In this document: piece by piece, positions 9,718 to 18,303 of the stretch | Numbering within the stretch: position 1 is the first letter of the stretch | How the letters are laid out: each line of letters begins with the position of its first letter | Assembly: GCA_937978655.1 (NCBI GenBank) | Contig: CALJUX010000055.1 | Coordinates: 1-34,372 of the forward strand | Length of the DNA stretch: 34,372 nt | Direction of reading: 5' to 3' | Source: an uncultured Chromatiaceae bacterium | GTDB lineage: Bacteria > Pseudomonadota > Gammaproteobacteria > Enterobacterales > Alteromonadaceae | Position numbers and translations under genes: made by a program | Notes under the pieces: generated by a model | The model's database searches: none | Seen by the model: only the letters and a program-made list of their open reading frames with translations | Told to the model about the DNA's origin: nothing

Positions 9718-12258
9718 TTATCTTTCATACAAATGCCGCTGAAACCCAATAAACGTTTCACGTATAGCGGCCGTAGAGCCTAGCTCTTTTACAGCGTCGC
9801 CAATGGTGTGATATTTCAGTTCAATCAAGCTGCGCATTTTGCTAGGAGACAGTTCTGCTACGCCGTCTTCAACGTATTTACTCAGTACGAAATCGATAAA
9901 TTGTTGCTGCTTATCATTGCTAAACGCAGCGTTAATTCCTGGTTTTGCCACAGCAGCACGTTGATCTCGACTCATGGCTTCGCTGGCATAGGCGATATAT
10001 CGCAGCACGTCGTATACGTCACTGTCTTTTGCGTCGATGAGCTCTTTCATACCTTCGAGCTTTTCTTCGTCGTAGCCAGCCTCTGAGAGGCTATGAAGCA
10101 GTTTTTCCCTAGTGGTTGGGTCACTCCAGATTTCGCGCAGCTGGTCTTCGTTTTCGAAATACTGTGGCAGGTCAGAAAATAGCCGTTCAACAAACTCTTT
10201 CGCCGTAATAGGCTTATCGCCGAACCAATACATAACCGAAGATATATGCTTAATTTGTCGTGTTTTTCCGTCACTGAGTTTGATGGTGATTTTCTCGGTT
10301 TTTTGGCAAATACAAGGTGTGCTGTTGCATACCTGGCATTCTGCAGGTTCACAACTGCAAGGCGAGGTGCCGCAAACAGTGCAGGCTGGCTTTTCACACA
10401 CACAAGGCTCGCTTTCACATAAAGCACACGATTCTTTAGGGCAGCCACATGGGTCAAAGCCGCAAACACCGCATGGCACTTTTTCGCAGCTGCAGGGCGA
10501 ATTACCACAAACTTCACAACCTTTCTCAGGTGGCAGGGGCTCTCCGTCCCACTCTGGATCGGCAAAGTTATGGTGCGCTTTTACGAAATCATAAATGGTG
10601 AAGTAGTCTTTGCCTTCATACATGCGTGTGCCACGACCGACAATTTGTTTAAACTCGATCATGTTGTTGCATGGGCGCATCAGCACAATGTTACGCACAT
10701 TGCGGGCATCCACGCCTGTAGAGAGCTTGCGCGACGTCGTTAACACTGTGGGAATGGTTTTTTCGTTGTCTTGAAATATTTTAAGGTCGTTTTCACCGGC
10801 AGCACCGTCGTTAGCGGTAACCCGCACACAGTAGTTGGTGTTAGTTGTCCAACCTTTCTGTTTCGCGTACTGATTGATGAAATCACGAACCATCCCGGCA
10901 TGTTCCTGAGTGGCGCAGAACACGATGGTTTTCTCATAAGGTTTAAACAAATCCATCCAATAGTGAACACGCTTCTGTTCACGCTCTGGGATGGTAATAA
11001 TGCGGTTAAAATCACCTTCTTTATATAACTTCCCTGGCTCAGGCTCACCACTCACCACAACACCGTCACCCGGGGTATAGACATACTCATCCATCGTTCC
11101 AACAATGGGATAAACTTTAAATGGCGTTAAGAAGCCGTCATTAATGCCTTGTTTCAAGGTATAGCTGTACACCGGCTCACCAAAGTAGTTATAGGTATCT
11201 ACGTTGTCTGTGCGTTTTGGTGTGGCAGTTAAACCCAATTGAACCGCTGGCGAAAAATGGTTGAGAATATTACGCCAATTACCCTCATCGTTTGCGCCAC
11301 CACGGTGACACTCATCAATAATAATTAAATCGAAAAAGTCTGGTGGGTAGTCACCAAAATAAGGTGGTTCATTGCCTGCGGCATCTTTGGGGCCGCTCAT
11401 AAAAGTTTGAAATATGGTGAAAAACACACTGGCGTTTTTAGGCACCGAGCCCTTTTTGCGAATTTCATCCGGATTAATGCGCACTAAGGCATCTTCGCCA
11501 AAAGGGCCAAAATCATTAAATGCCTGATTGGCCAATATGTTGCGGTCAGCTAAAAACAAAATACGTGGGCGGCGTTTGGCTAAGTCAGGATTTTTCTGGG
11601 CGGTTAAGCTCCACCGGCTTTGAAATAACTTCCAGGCGGTTTGAAAAGCAATACAGGTTTTACCTGTGCCAGTCGCTAAGGTAAGCAGTATTTTTTGCTT
11701 ACCTTCGGCGATGGCTTCCGACACATTATTAATGGCGTTTTCCTGATAATAACGCGGTTGCCAGTCACCTTTTAACTCAAATGGTATTGCGGCAAAGCGC
11801 TCACGCCACGCTTTTTTGTAATCAGGCGCAGTTTGATCTTGAGCACTGAAGGTAAGCGACCACAATTCATCTGGCGACAAATACCGTTCAACCAGCTGCT
11901 CTTCACCGGTGACCATATCAATTTGGTAAATCTCATGGCCATTGGTGGCGTAGGCTAAACGACATTGCAGGCGCTGGGCATAATCCTTCGCTTGGCGCAC
12001 GCCTTCGATGTAACTTAACGCTTCTTTTTTAGCTTCAATCGCCGCCAGTTTGCGGCCTTTATACACCAATACATAATCGCTATTTACCTGTTGGCTGCGT
12101 TTACCTCCGGTAAGAATGCGCCCTGGACAAATCACTTCCCGTCGAATAAAGCTTGCCGCGGTCTGGCCCCAACCGTCATTTTTTAACTGCGGATCAATTA
12201 AATCAGCACGGGTATCTGCTTCGTTACGGTTGGCTTTGTTCTTCGGGATAAATGTCAT
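9718..12258 (-). CDS. hsdR: Type I restriction enzyme, R subunit (HsdR)
   Basis: This is the 846-residue ATP-dependent translocase/nuclease subunit of a type I system. The N-terminal nuclease domain shows Asp61 and the EAK motif (Glu75, Lys77). The SF2 motor follows with Walker A ATGTGKT (about 194-201), IIDECH, and LTATPKR. Motif VI is GRGTRMY. The C-terminal half ends in a helical domain that probably docks to HsdM/HsdS. ATG 12258 overlaps the hsdS stop as ATGA, so it is the last gene of hsdM-hsdS-hsdR. An unusual feature is a run of five 15-residue cysteine-rich repeats at residues 581-655, just after the motor motifs. The reading frame is intact, and the subunit looks functional with HsdM and HsdS against unmodified incoming DNA. 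Confidence 0.95.
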   Translation of the reverse strand: MTFIPKNKANRNEADTRADLIDPQLKNDGWGQTAASFIRREVICPGRILTGGKRSQQVNSDYVLVYKGRKLAAIEAKKEALSYIEGVRQAKDYAQRLQCRLAYATNGHEIYQIDMVTGEEQLVERYLSPDELWSLTFSAQDQTAPDYKKAWRERFAAIPFELKGDWQPRYYQENAINNVSEAIAEGKQKILLTLATGTGKTCIAFQTAWKLFQSRWSLTAQKNPDLAKRRPRILFLADRNILANQAFNDFGPFGEDALVRINPDEIRKKGSVPKNASVFFTIFQTFMSGPKDAAGNEPPYFGDYPPDFFDLIIIDECHRGGANDEGNWRNILNHFSPAVQLGLTATPKRTDNVDTYNYFGEPVYSYTLKQGINDGFLTPFKVYPIVGTMDEYVYTPGDGVVVSGEPEPGKLYKEGDFNRIITIPEREQKRVHYWMDLFKPYEKTIVFCATQEHAGMVRDFINQYAKQKGWTTNTNYCVRVTANDGAAGENDLKIFQDNEKTIPTVLTTSRKLSTGVDARNVRNIVLMRPCNNMIEFKQIVGRGTRMYEGKDYFTIYDFVKAHHNFADPEWDGEPLPPEKGCEVCGNSPCSCEKVPCGVCGFDPCGCPKESCALCESEPCVCEKPACTVCGTSPCSCEPAECQVCNSTPCICQKTEKITIKLSDGKTRQIKHISSVMYWFGDKPITAKEFVERLFSDLPQYFENEDQLREIWSDPTTREKLLHSLSEAGYDEEKLEGMKELIDAKDSDVYDVLRYIAYASEAMSRDQRAAVAKPGINAAFSNDKQQQFIDFVLSKYVEDGVAELSPSKMRSLIELKYHTIGDAVKELGSTAAIRETFIGFQRHLYER
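10294..10518 (-). repeat. Five in-frame 45-bp repeats encoding a cysteine ladder in HsdR
   Basis: Residues 581-655 of HsdR consist of five consecutive 15-residue units, each with the pattern CxxCxxxxCxC. The units begin CEVCGNSPCSC, CGVCGFDPCGC, CALCESEPCVC, CTVCGTSPCSC and CQVCNSTPCIC. All four cysteines are kept in all five units and Pro precedes Cys3 in each. The units differ at the other positions, so this is not a very recent slippage. Zinc or iron-sulfur binding is possible but not shown. Confidence 0.9.
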
Positions 12259-13463
12259 GCAGCAATTCCTTTGCTTTTGCTTAGCTCGCCGGTAAAGGCT
12301 TTTTCTAGGATTGAGTTTTTGAGTTCTACAAGCTTTAGTATTTTATTTTTATAAATAGCTTCCAGCTCAAGTGATTTTTCTTTTAGTATAAATAAATTAT
12401 GAGCTATCTCTTTTTGCTCATTGACATCATTAGGAATACATACTGATATTGCTTGCATTTTTTTAGGTGATGTATGTTTTACTTTTAGTCCAGTTGCAGA
12501 TTCTTGGACTTTGGCTCGAAAGTACCGAGTATTAAATAGATGAAATAAAAACTCTATATTCACTTTCGATTTGTACGTACTTTTGAGTTCAACAAGCCCT
12601 AGACGCTGATTATGAAGAAAAATATCATTGTCAGGAACTAAAGCTGGCGAACCTAGCAAACCTACAGCTTGCTCAGTCATTGCAACAAGGAGCGACCCTT
12701 TGGCGAGGAGGAACTCTTTAGGAAATGGACCATCATAATATTTCTGTTTGTCACCACGGTCTCGATATCCCCCTTCCTCAAAAAAATTCCCAGGCGTTAG
12801 CAAAACAAGTTCAGATTGGTTTGTGAAATACTCGCTTTTAAATGCAAAACCATGCTTAAAACCACAAATATCCTCGAGTTTGGATTCAAACCACCCATCA
12901 CCACGCTGACTAAACACTTGCTGCAAGTAGCTATCATACAACTCACGGGCGTTTTTCAAGTTGGTTTCAGCATTGGCACGTGCTTGGTCGATATCGGCAA
13001 AGACTTGATCGAGAAGAGCGACGATGCGTTTTTGTTCCTCCAAGGTCGGAAACGGCAGAATTCGATTTTCCATTGAGCCTTTGGTAACATGAACCATCGT
13101 GGTCCCAGCGCCTTGCTCAGACTTGATAAGCTCTTTGTCCCAATCAAGCAAATAATATAGATAATTCTTATCAACTAATTTTTCGTCTATCTCAATTTTC
13201 CAAATATGGTAATGGTATATAACTTTACCGCCGTCCCAAATTCTTGGTCCGAATGAGGCAGACCATGCATATAGAAGATCACCATCATCACAATACTTAT
13301 CAGAGTCCAACTCCAAATCAGAGTAGTACCAGCCTCTATTGGTAAAAAAGTTGCCAACCCTTAATAGCGGATAAGGCCCTTCAGATAACATTTCATGTTT
13401 TTTATATGCTCGACCATTAATCAGCCTACAAACATCACCTAGTTTTCTATATTCCCACACCAT
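12255..13463 (-). CDS. hsdS: Type I restriction-modification, specificity subunit (HsdS)
   Basis: This is a 402-residue DNA-recognition subunit. Two target-recognition domains (about residues 1-140 and 190-340) are each followed by a conserved helical spacer. The first is FPTLEEQKRIVALLDQ with the coiled coil behind it, and the second is VNEQKEIAHNLFI with a matching coiled coil and FTGEL near the end. This two-TRD form normally reads a bipartite asymmetric site, whose sequence cannot be predicted here. I start at ATG 13463, which shares one base with the hsdM stop (TGATG). A TTG one codon upstream is possible but less likely. It pairs with HsdM for methylation and with HsdM plus HsdR for cutting. 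No phase-variable repeat or inverted second hsdS copy was seen nearby. Confidence 0.93.
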   Translation of the reverse strand: MVWEYRKLGDVCRLINGRAYKKHEMLSEGPYPLLRVGNFFTNRGWYYSDLELDSDKYCDDGDLLYAWSASFGPRIWDGGKVIYHYHIWKIEIDEKLVDKNYLYYLLDWDKELIKSEQGAGTTMVHVTKGSMENRILPFPTLEEQKRIVALLDQVFADIDQARANAETNLKNARELYDSYLQQVFSQRGDGWFESKLEDICGFKHGFAFKSEYFTNQSELVLLTPGNFFEEGGYRDRGDKQKYYDGPFPKEFLLAKGSLLVAMTEQAVGLLGSPALVPDNDIFLHNQRLGLVELKSTYKSKVNIEFLFHLFNTRYFRAKVQESATGLKVKHTSPKKMQAISVCIPNDVNEQKEIAHNLFILKEKSLELEAIYKNKILKLVELKNSILEKAFTGELSKSKGIAA

Positions 13464-14932
13464 CAAAGCAGCTCCTGAATACTAGCTAAAATCGTTTCAC
13501 TCTCTTTATCAAGTAAGATGATTTCTTCAATAATATCCTTGGGTTCACGCAGAGTTGTTTCTGCTTTGGCATTTGGGTTTTTAACTGATAAATCCCAGGT
13601 GTTGGTATCTAGCGTACTGGTCGCTATAGACCAGGAGTTATTAGAATCCGCAAAACTGGCCTGTAACTGCACAAACTCTTTTAAGTCATTGTCATTTAAC
13701 GGGTTGGTTTTACCCATGTTACGGCCGACATTAAGCTGATAAAACCAAGTGCTTTGAGTTGGTTCGCCTTTCGTGAAAAACAACACAACGGTTTTAACGC
13801 CGGCACCAATAAAAGTACCGCCGGGGCAGTCGAGAATAGTATGTAAGTTACAGCTTTCCAATAGCTCTTTGCGAAGGGCGATAGCTGCTGCGTTATCGGT
13901 AGTGGATAAAAAGGTGTTTTTAATCACGATAGCAGCACGCCCTCCTGGCTTGAGTGACTTAATAAAGTGCTGCAAAAACAGGAATGCGGTTTCACCGGTT
14001 TTGATCGGGAAGTTTTGCTGTACCTCTGGCCGTTCTTTACCGCCGAACGGTGGGTTAGCCAAAATAATATCGTGCTGTTTGTTGGGGGTAATGTCTTGTA
14101 GGCTCTCTGCCAAAGTATTGGTGTGAACCACGTTTGGCGCTTCAATACCATGCAAAATCATATTCATAATGGCGATTACATAAGCCAGTGATTTCTTTTC
14201 TTTGGCATAGAATGTCTTTTCTTGCAGAATAGTTAAATCACTGGATTTGAGCTGACGTTTCTCTGCACCGCCATTGCGTAAATAATCGAAAGCCTCGCAC
14301 AAGAAGCCGGCCGAGCCGGCTGCCGGGTCATAAATGGTTTCACCAATTTTTGGCTTTATCACGTCAATCATGGCGCGGATTAATGGGCGAGGCGTGTAAT
14401 ATTCGCCACCATTACGGCCGGCATTGCCCATATTTTTAATTTTTACTTCGTAAAGGTGCGACAGCTCGTGCTTATTTTCTTGTGAGCGAAACTGCAGCTC
14501 ATCCACTTTTTCAAGTGCATCACGCAGCGAGTAGCCGCTTTGAATTTTGTTTTTTATTTCACCGAATATCTCACCAATCTTATACTCAATGGTATTCGGA
14601 TGTTCAGCCCGTTGCTTAAAACCTTTTAGGTAGGGGAATAACTCACCGTCGACATACTCCATTAAGTCATCACCGGTCAGGGCGTTATCGTGATCAAAAC
14701 TACCGTCAGCCTTTTTGGGTGCTGCCCATTTGCTCCAGCGGTGCGCTTCGTCAATGATGTAGCGGTATTCTTGATCCATCAATTCCGCTTCCTGCGATTT
14801 GGCAAACTCCAGGTCATCCAGATACTTTAAAAACAGCATCCAAGAGGTTTGTTCGGTGTAGTCCAGTTCGCTGGAGCAACCAGCATCTTTGTGCAGTATG
14901 TCGTCGATATTCTTAAAAGTTTGTTCAAACAT
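13463..14932 (-). CDS. hsdM: Type I restriction-modification, N6-adenine methyltransferase (HsdM)
   Basis: This is the 489-residue modification subunit. An N-terminal helical domain (about 1-150) is followed by the SAM-binding motif DPAAGSAGF near residue 200 and the catalytic NPPFGG motif near residue 291, which define N6-adenine methylation. Length is typical for HsdM. The gene is first in hsdM-hsdS-hsdR, with a one-base overlap into hsdS. AGGGA lies about 10 nt upstream of ATG 14932. Expressed with HsdS it would protect host DNA. The 330-bp region upstream should hold the operon promoter, though I see no clear single promoter. No frameshift is seen. Confidence 0.95.
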   Translation of the reverse strand: MFEQTFKNIDDILHKDAGCSSELDYTEQTSWMLFLKYLDDLEFAKSQEAELMDQEYRYIIDEAHRWSKWAAPKKADGSFDHDNALTGDDLMEYVDGELFPYLKGFKQRAEHPNTIEYKIGEIFGEIKNKIQSGYSLRDALEKVDELQFRSQENKHELSHLYEVKIKNMGNAGRNGGEYYTPRPLIRAMIDVIKPKIGETIYDPAAGSAGFLCEAFDYLRNGGAEKRQLKSSDLTILQEKTFYAKEKKSLAYVIAIMNMILHGIEAPNVVHTNTLAESLQDITPNKQHDIILANPPFGGKERPEVQQNFPIKTGETAFLFLQHFIKSLKPGGRAAIVIKNTFLSTTDNAAAIALRKELLESCNLHTILDCPGGTFIGAGVKTVVLFFTKGEPTQSTWFYQLNVGRNMGKTNPLNDNDLKEFVQLQASFADSNNSWSIATSTLDTNTWDLSVKNPNAKAETTLREPKDIIEEIILLDKESETILASIQELL

Positions 14933-15262
14933 TGATGGTTAGTCCCTGATAGGCGTTTGCCTATAAAATCATCTTAAATCTGTAATTGCGCGAGTGCATA
15001 TGAGAAGACCCAAGATGATAATTCAATTGAGCGGAGCTGTTTAGGCTTTCGCATACTGTTGAAGTTGCGATTAATCCATATTGGGTTAATTTACGTTGTA
15101 TTTAAAATAGGGGCAAGAACATACACTGCTGGTAATCAGTGAGCACACCAATATTTTTGAGCCTTTTTAAAGAAGCCCTGTAGTCTCGAAATTTTCGAGA
15201 ACCTGACCTTTCCCCCAAAAAAAGTTTGGTCAGCAAATGTCCGCTTTCAGTGAAAAGCAGTT
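14933..15262. other. Intergenic region upstream of hsdM with two inverted repeats
   Basis: No gene is seen in these 330 bp. A perfect 17-nt palindrome with 8-bp arms lies at 15184-15200 (TCTCGAAA-T-TTTCGAGA). Beside it, CTGACC and GGTCAG flank a C/A-rich loop at about 15203-15233. These lie past the 3' end of the minus-strand gene ending at 15263 and may end its transcript before hsdM. A GTCCGCTTT motif at about 15239 belongs to the same intergenic motif family seen at 20251 and 22020. Confidence 0.45.
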
Positions 15263-15481
15263 CTAGCCTTTATTGCTTTTTCTCATGTATGGCTTGTAAA
15301 GACCATTATTGACATCAGCATCGGCCAGCAAGATTTCTTGGATAAATTTGCACGGTAGGTCAGGGTTATCTGCTGCGGCTCGATTCACCTCGACCTGAAT
15401 TTGAGAGTCTTCCATGCGTACATCTACGCTGTCGTCAGTATCAAATTGGACTGAAATGTCAGATTTATCTTTGGATGTCAT
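15263..15481 (-). CDS. Small acidic protein of unknown function
   Basis: This is a 72-residue acidic protein that I do not recognise. I start at ATG 15481 (MTSKDKSDISVQF), because longer in-frame versions run back into the end of the upstream XRE gene. It lies 37 bp after that gene on the same strand and is probably co-transcribed. The middle is rich in Asp/Val (FDTDDSVDVRMEDSQIQVEV), suggesting a beta-rich acidic segment, and the tail is basic. No signal peptide or membrane helix is seen. Small proteins next to XRE regulators are often antitoxins or regulator partners, but nothing here proves that. Confidence 0.5.
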   Translation of the reverse strand: MTSKDKSDISVQFDTDDSVDVRMEDSQIQVEVNRAAADNPDLPCKFIQEILLADADVNNGLYKPYMRKSNKG

Positions 15482-15518
15482 GCCGTTACGACCAGTGTTA
15501 TCGAAGTGAGTTTTGAGG

Positions 15519-15836
15519 TTACTTGTCAATTGCCTTTTCTTTGAGGCCAGTGAGTAATTTGATTTTCTGTTCATCTGTTAACTTACTGAATAGCATCACT
15601 AACTCTGCTTCTTCTTCGCTCTCGCAAAAGAAGTAACTGAGCGGCACAGCAAGCTCTTTTGCCATCCTTTTCATGGTTTCCAAATCAGGCAGGTGCCGGC
15701 CTTTTTCGTAGTGGTTCATCCGACTACTCGCAGAGCCTGCTTCAAAGCCAATACGCAACCCCAGCTCGGCTTGACTGATACCAGCTGCTTTTCTGGCTTG
15801 CTTAAGCCGGAGGGTAAATGGGGTAAGTTGCGACAC
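15519..15836 (-). CDS. XRE-family transcriptional regulator
   Basis: This 105-residue regulator has an N-terminal Cro/CI-type helix-turn-helix (about residues 8-65; SQAELGLRIGFEAGSASSRM includes the recognition region) and a short acidic dimerisation tail. The start is GTG 15836, with no strong ribosome-binding site. An ATG a few bases upstream is in another frame. It diverges from the HTH/helicase genes at 15971-17874, and the gap contains two palindromes (15862-15913). It probably represses its own promoter and theirs, keeping that module silent until triggered, as in many defence and phage loci. The regulatory target is inferred from position. Confidence 0.85.
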   Translation of the reverse strand: MSQLTPFTLRLKQARKAAGISQAELGLRIGFEAGSASSRMNHYEKGRHLPDLETMKRMAKELAVPLSYFFCESEEEAELVMLFSKLTDEQKIKLLTGLKEKAIDK

Positions 15837-15861
15837 GGTTTCATACGACTGACTCTGAATA

Positions 15862-15913
15862 CTTAGATTGTCTAAGGAATACCAAGGAGAGTATACTTAG
15901 GATTCCTCAGTAT
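15862..15913. promoter_or_regulatory. Two palindromic operators in the divergent XRE/helicase promoter
   Basis: Site 1, at 15862-15876, is CTTAGA-TTG-TCTAAG, a perfect 6-bp inverted repeat. Site 2, at 15893-15913, is a 21-bp palindrome of outer arms ATACT/AGTAT and inner AGGA/TCCT with one mismatched pair. Both share the (C)TTAG/CTAAG element. They lie between the start codons of the XRE gene and the divergent HTH gene, as expected for autoregulation. Confidence 0.65.
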
Positions 15914-15970
15914 TTCTATGTTCATCCATGCACTCCCTTGAGAGAATGCGGTGTTAAGGCAAACATTCCC

Positions 15971-16486
15971 ATGCATCAATTGTCGGATCAGCAGTTATCT
16001 CCGACGCTCGTCGTTAAATCACTGCTTAATAATGGTTTTTCTGAATTTTCCTTTGCTGACTTGCATCTGGAGTTTAAACGTCACTTCCCGGCGCAAAGCA
16101 GTAAATCTGTCTATCAGTCGCTTTATCGGGTGGTAGACCGGTTTGTGAAAAAAGGCTATCTGGCCAAGCAACAGTTGCCAGATCAAACTTTTATATTTCA
16201 ACAGACCAACTTGTTGCAGGATTTGGGTAAGAGCAACAGCCCGATTGAGGTGGTCGCTCCTGTTACTGACTTGGCAGAACAGTTAAGGGATGAACTGGCC
16301 CGTGCAGAACGTGACCTCTGGGTGAGCAGCAGTGCAGCCGAGCAATGCCAGCAAAAGATGCAGGCTTACTCGCAATTACGTCAAAAACTTAGCAGCATGC
16401 ATATGGAGTACAAGGAAAAGTCGCTCAGCAAATTAGGTGAAGTGGAAGTGCTAAGGCGCCTGCTGGCCGAGTGTGACAAACCATGA
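15971..16486 (+). CDS. HTH and coiled-coil protein paired with an SF2 helicase
   Basis: This 171-residue protein has an N-terminal winged-helix-like region (about residues 10-70; FADLHLEFKRHF, SVYQSLYRVVDRFVKKGYL) followed by a long helical, probably coiled-coil tail (LAEQLRDELARAERDLW...). I start at ATG 15971, which has TAAGG about 11 nt upstream. An in-frame TTG at 15938 lacks a ribosome-binding site. Its stop overlaps the helicase start as ATGA, so the two are translationally coupled and probably form a complex. I do not recognise a named family. A DNA-binding adaptor that loads the helicase is a reasonable guess. Expression is likely controlled by the divergent XRE protein. Confidence 0.75.
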   Translation: MHQLSDQQLSPTLVVKSLLNNGFSEFSFADLHLEFKRHFPAQSSKSVYQSLYRVVDRFVKKGYLAKQQLPDQTFIFQQTNLLQDLGKSNSPIEVVAPVTDLAEQLRDELARAERDLWVSSSAAEQCQQKMQAYSQLRQKLSSMHMEYKEKSLSKLGEVEVLRRLLAECDKP

Positions 16487-17874
16487 AGTTACGTTTCTGG
16501 CAGCAGGAATGTATCGAAACAGCACTAACCCGCTATGCTGCTGGCTCTAGCCATTTTCTCTGCTTAGCCACGCCGGGAGCTGGTAAATCGCTGATGGCAG
16601 CCGCATTAGGCAAAAAATTACTGGAACAGCAACAAATCGATTTTATCCTCTGTTTTTCGCCATCGTTGACAATAGCCCACGGCCTTAGAGATACATTTGA
16701 ACAACAATTAGGAACTGGGTTTGACGGAGAGTTGGGTGACGTTGGAACATCTCTTACCTATCAGGCCATGCTAAACCTTCCGGAGAAGTTTTGGTCCTTG
16801 CTGCGCCGGTTTCGTGTGTTTGTCGTCTTTGACGAAATCCATCATTGTGCAGGTGATGAAACCGGGCTTAATGCCTGGGGGCAAGTCATTTTACGTCGAA
16901 TTCAGTCGCATGCACGGTTTACACTGGCTTTGACAGGTACGCCGTGGCGCTCTGATCAATTACGGATTGCGATGGCTGAATATTCAGATCCAGAGGGGCA
17001 TATTTTACTGGATTATCAGTACGGATTACGTCAGGCGATCCGGGATGAAGTATGTCGGGTTCCGCATATTGTGCTGATTGATAACAATAAAATAACCGTT
17101 AAACGTAAGTCTGGTTCAGAGCAGTTTGCATCACTGGCCTGTGCCCTCAATTCTGGCGAGGTGCGGTTTCAGCAGATGTTGTTTAACCCCGATACACAGC
17201 GCTTTGTACTTAAACAAGCGGTGCAAAAACTTGCTGCATTCAAGTTTGATCAGCCAGGTGCTGCAGGCTTAGTGGTTGCGGCCAGTGTCGCACACGCTAA
17301 CCAGCTGGCAGAAATGCTTCGCAACGACTTTCGGCAAGACTGTGTCGTGGTCACTTATAACGACTCATCGGCCCAGCAAAAAATTGAGGATTTCAGAACC
17401 AATTCGACAAGCTGGATCATCAGCGTTGGGATGATAGCCGAAGGGACTGATATACCGCGGTTGCGGGTTTGTTGTTTGTTAAGTCTGGCGAGAACAGAGT
17501 TATTCTTCCGGCAAGTGCTCGGCCGTGTACTTCGTCGTCAGTTCAATGCCTGCAACGATTCAGGCTGGCTCTATTGCCTTGCTGAGCCTGGGCTCACCAA
17601 ATATTCCGAACAGCTGGCACAGGAAATACCCGAGCAGCACATCACCCGGCGATTGACGATGGACAATGAAATTGTGAATCGTCCCCCTGTGAATGCACTA
17701 AAACCAATACCGGCGCGCCAGCATGGCGAATATACCAAGGAACATATTGAGTTATTGCTTGAAGGCCAGTTTTTGCCGCAAGCTGCAAATGTAATGAGTG
17801 CATCTGGTGAAGAGCTGTTGAGTGTGTGGATGCAGGGTAAGTTTACCGAACGAGTTCTGGCGATGATTGGTTAA
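16483..17874 (+). CDS. Superfamily 2 DEAD/DEAH-type helicase
   Basis: This is a 463-residue ATP-dependent nucleic-acid motor. Motifs in order are an N-terminal Q-like RFWQQECIETAL, Walker A ATPGAGKS (about 29-36), Walker B DEIH (about 118), LTGTPWR (motif III), IAEGTDIPRLR (motif V) and QVLGRVLRR (motif VI). It consists essentially of the two RecA-like lobes plus a short tail and lacks a fused nuclease or methylase. It is coupled to the HTH/coiled-coil gene by a 4-bp overlap and followed 18 bp later by a HigA-like antitoxin gene. Such small stand-alone helicases occur in mobile elements and defence modules. Whether this one acts in defence or element maintenance is unknown. Confidence 0.88.
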   Translation: MKLRFWQQECIETALTRYAAGSSHFLCLATPGAGKSLMAAALGKKLLEQQQIDFILCFSPSLTIAHGLRDTFEQQLGTGFDGELGDVGTSLTYQAMLNLPEKFWSLLRRFRVFVVFDEIHHCAGDETGLNAWGQVILRRIQSHARFTLALTGTPWRSDQLRIAMAEYSDPEGHILLDYQYGLRQAIRDEVCRVPHIVLIDNNKITVKRKSGSEQFASLACALNSGEVRFQQMLFNPDTQRFVLKQAVQKLAAFKFDQPGAAGLVVAASVAHANQLAEMLRNDFRQDCVVVTYNDSSAQQKIEDFRTNSTSWIISVGMIAEGTDIPRLRVCCLLSLARTELFFRQVLGRVLRRQFNACNDSGWLYCLAEPGLTKYSEQLAQEIPEQHITRRLTMDNEIVNRPPVNALKPIPARQHGEYTKEHIELLLEGQFLPQAANVMSASGEELLSVWMQGKFTERVLAMIG

Positions 17875-17892
17875 TGGGCATGGAGATAGGAA

Positions 17893-18261
17893 ATGACAGA
17901 TAAAATCACGAGCCACCAAGATTATCTCGCCTTGCTGGAGCTAATGGATACGCTTTTTGACGATTATGCAGCGAACAAACCACAGATAGACCTGTTGGCG
18001 CCGTTGCTGGATGAGTACGAAACGAATTCAGCTTACTTCGCTGAATTTAACCAGTCAGCTGCGAGGTATTCACCTTCACAAGCCTTACTTCAGGTGTTGA
18101 TGGATCAAAATGGTCTGACTGCCGATGATTTAAAGGATGTACTGGGCGAATCTGAGCAAGTAGCAGCGCTGTTAGCCGGCCGGAACACATTCACAACTGA
18201 GCAGCTGTCAGCATTATCAAAACGATTTGGGTTCGAGCCTGAAGTGGTTAATTGCATTTAA
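17893..18261 (+). CDS. Orphan HigA-like antitoxin / HTH protein
   Basis: This 122-residue protein has an N-terminal helical part (about 1-70) and a C-terminal helix-turn-helix (about 75-120; LTADDLKDVLGESEQVAALLAGRNTF), the layout of HigA antitoxins of Gram-negative HigBA systems. AGGA lies 5 nt before ATG 17893. In HigBA loci the higB toxin normally sits directly upstream, but here the upstream gene is the helicase, and no HigB-sized frame exists in the 18-bp gap or just downstream. The antitoxin has either lost its toxin or been co-opted as regulator of the helicase module. The 3' end runs directly into the repeat at 18262. Confidence 0.75.
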   Translation: MTDKITSHQDYLALLELMDTLFDDYAANKPQIDLLAPLLDEYETNSAYFAEFNQSAARYSPSQALLQVLMDQNGLTADDLKDVLGESEQVAALLAGRNTFTTEQLSALSKRFGFEPEVVNCI

Positions 18262-18303
18262 TTTACCACCTAATTGGAATCACTCCTTGCCACTCGTTGC
18301 AAA
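18262..18303. repeat. Two units of the dispersed TTACCACT/AGTGGTAA repeat
   Basis: TTTACCAC at 18262 and CTTGCCACT at 18286, 24 bp apart, begin directly after the HigA-like stop codon. The second unit shares CCACTCGTTGCA with sites at 24428 (same strand) and 25697-25713 and 32709-32725 (opposite strand). The remaining stretch to 18454 shows no gene. Confidence 0.5.

Noticed and set aside
10047..10565. Long open frame on the minus strand overlapping the Cys-rich part of hsdR, and one of 160 codons on the plus strand
   Set aside because: Both are shadows produced by the biased codons of the 45-bp repeats in hsdR; no start signals.
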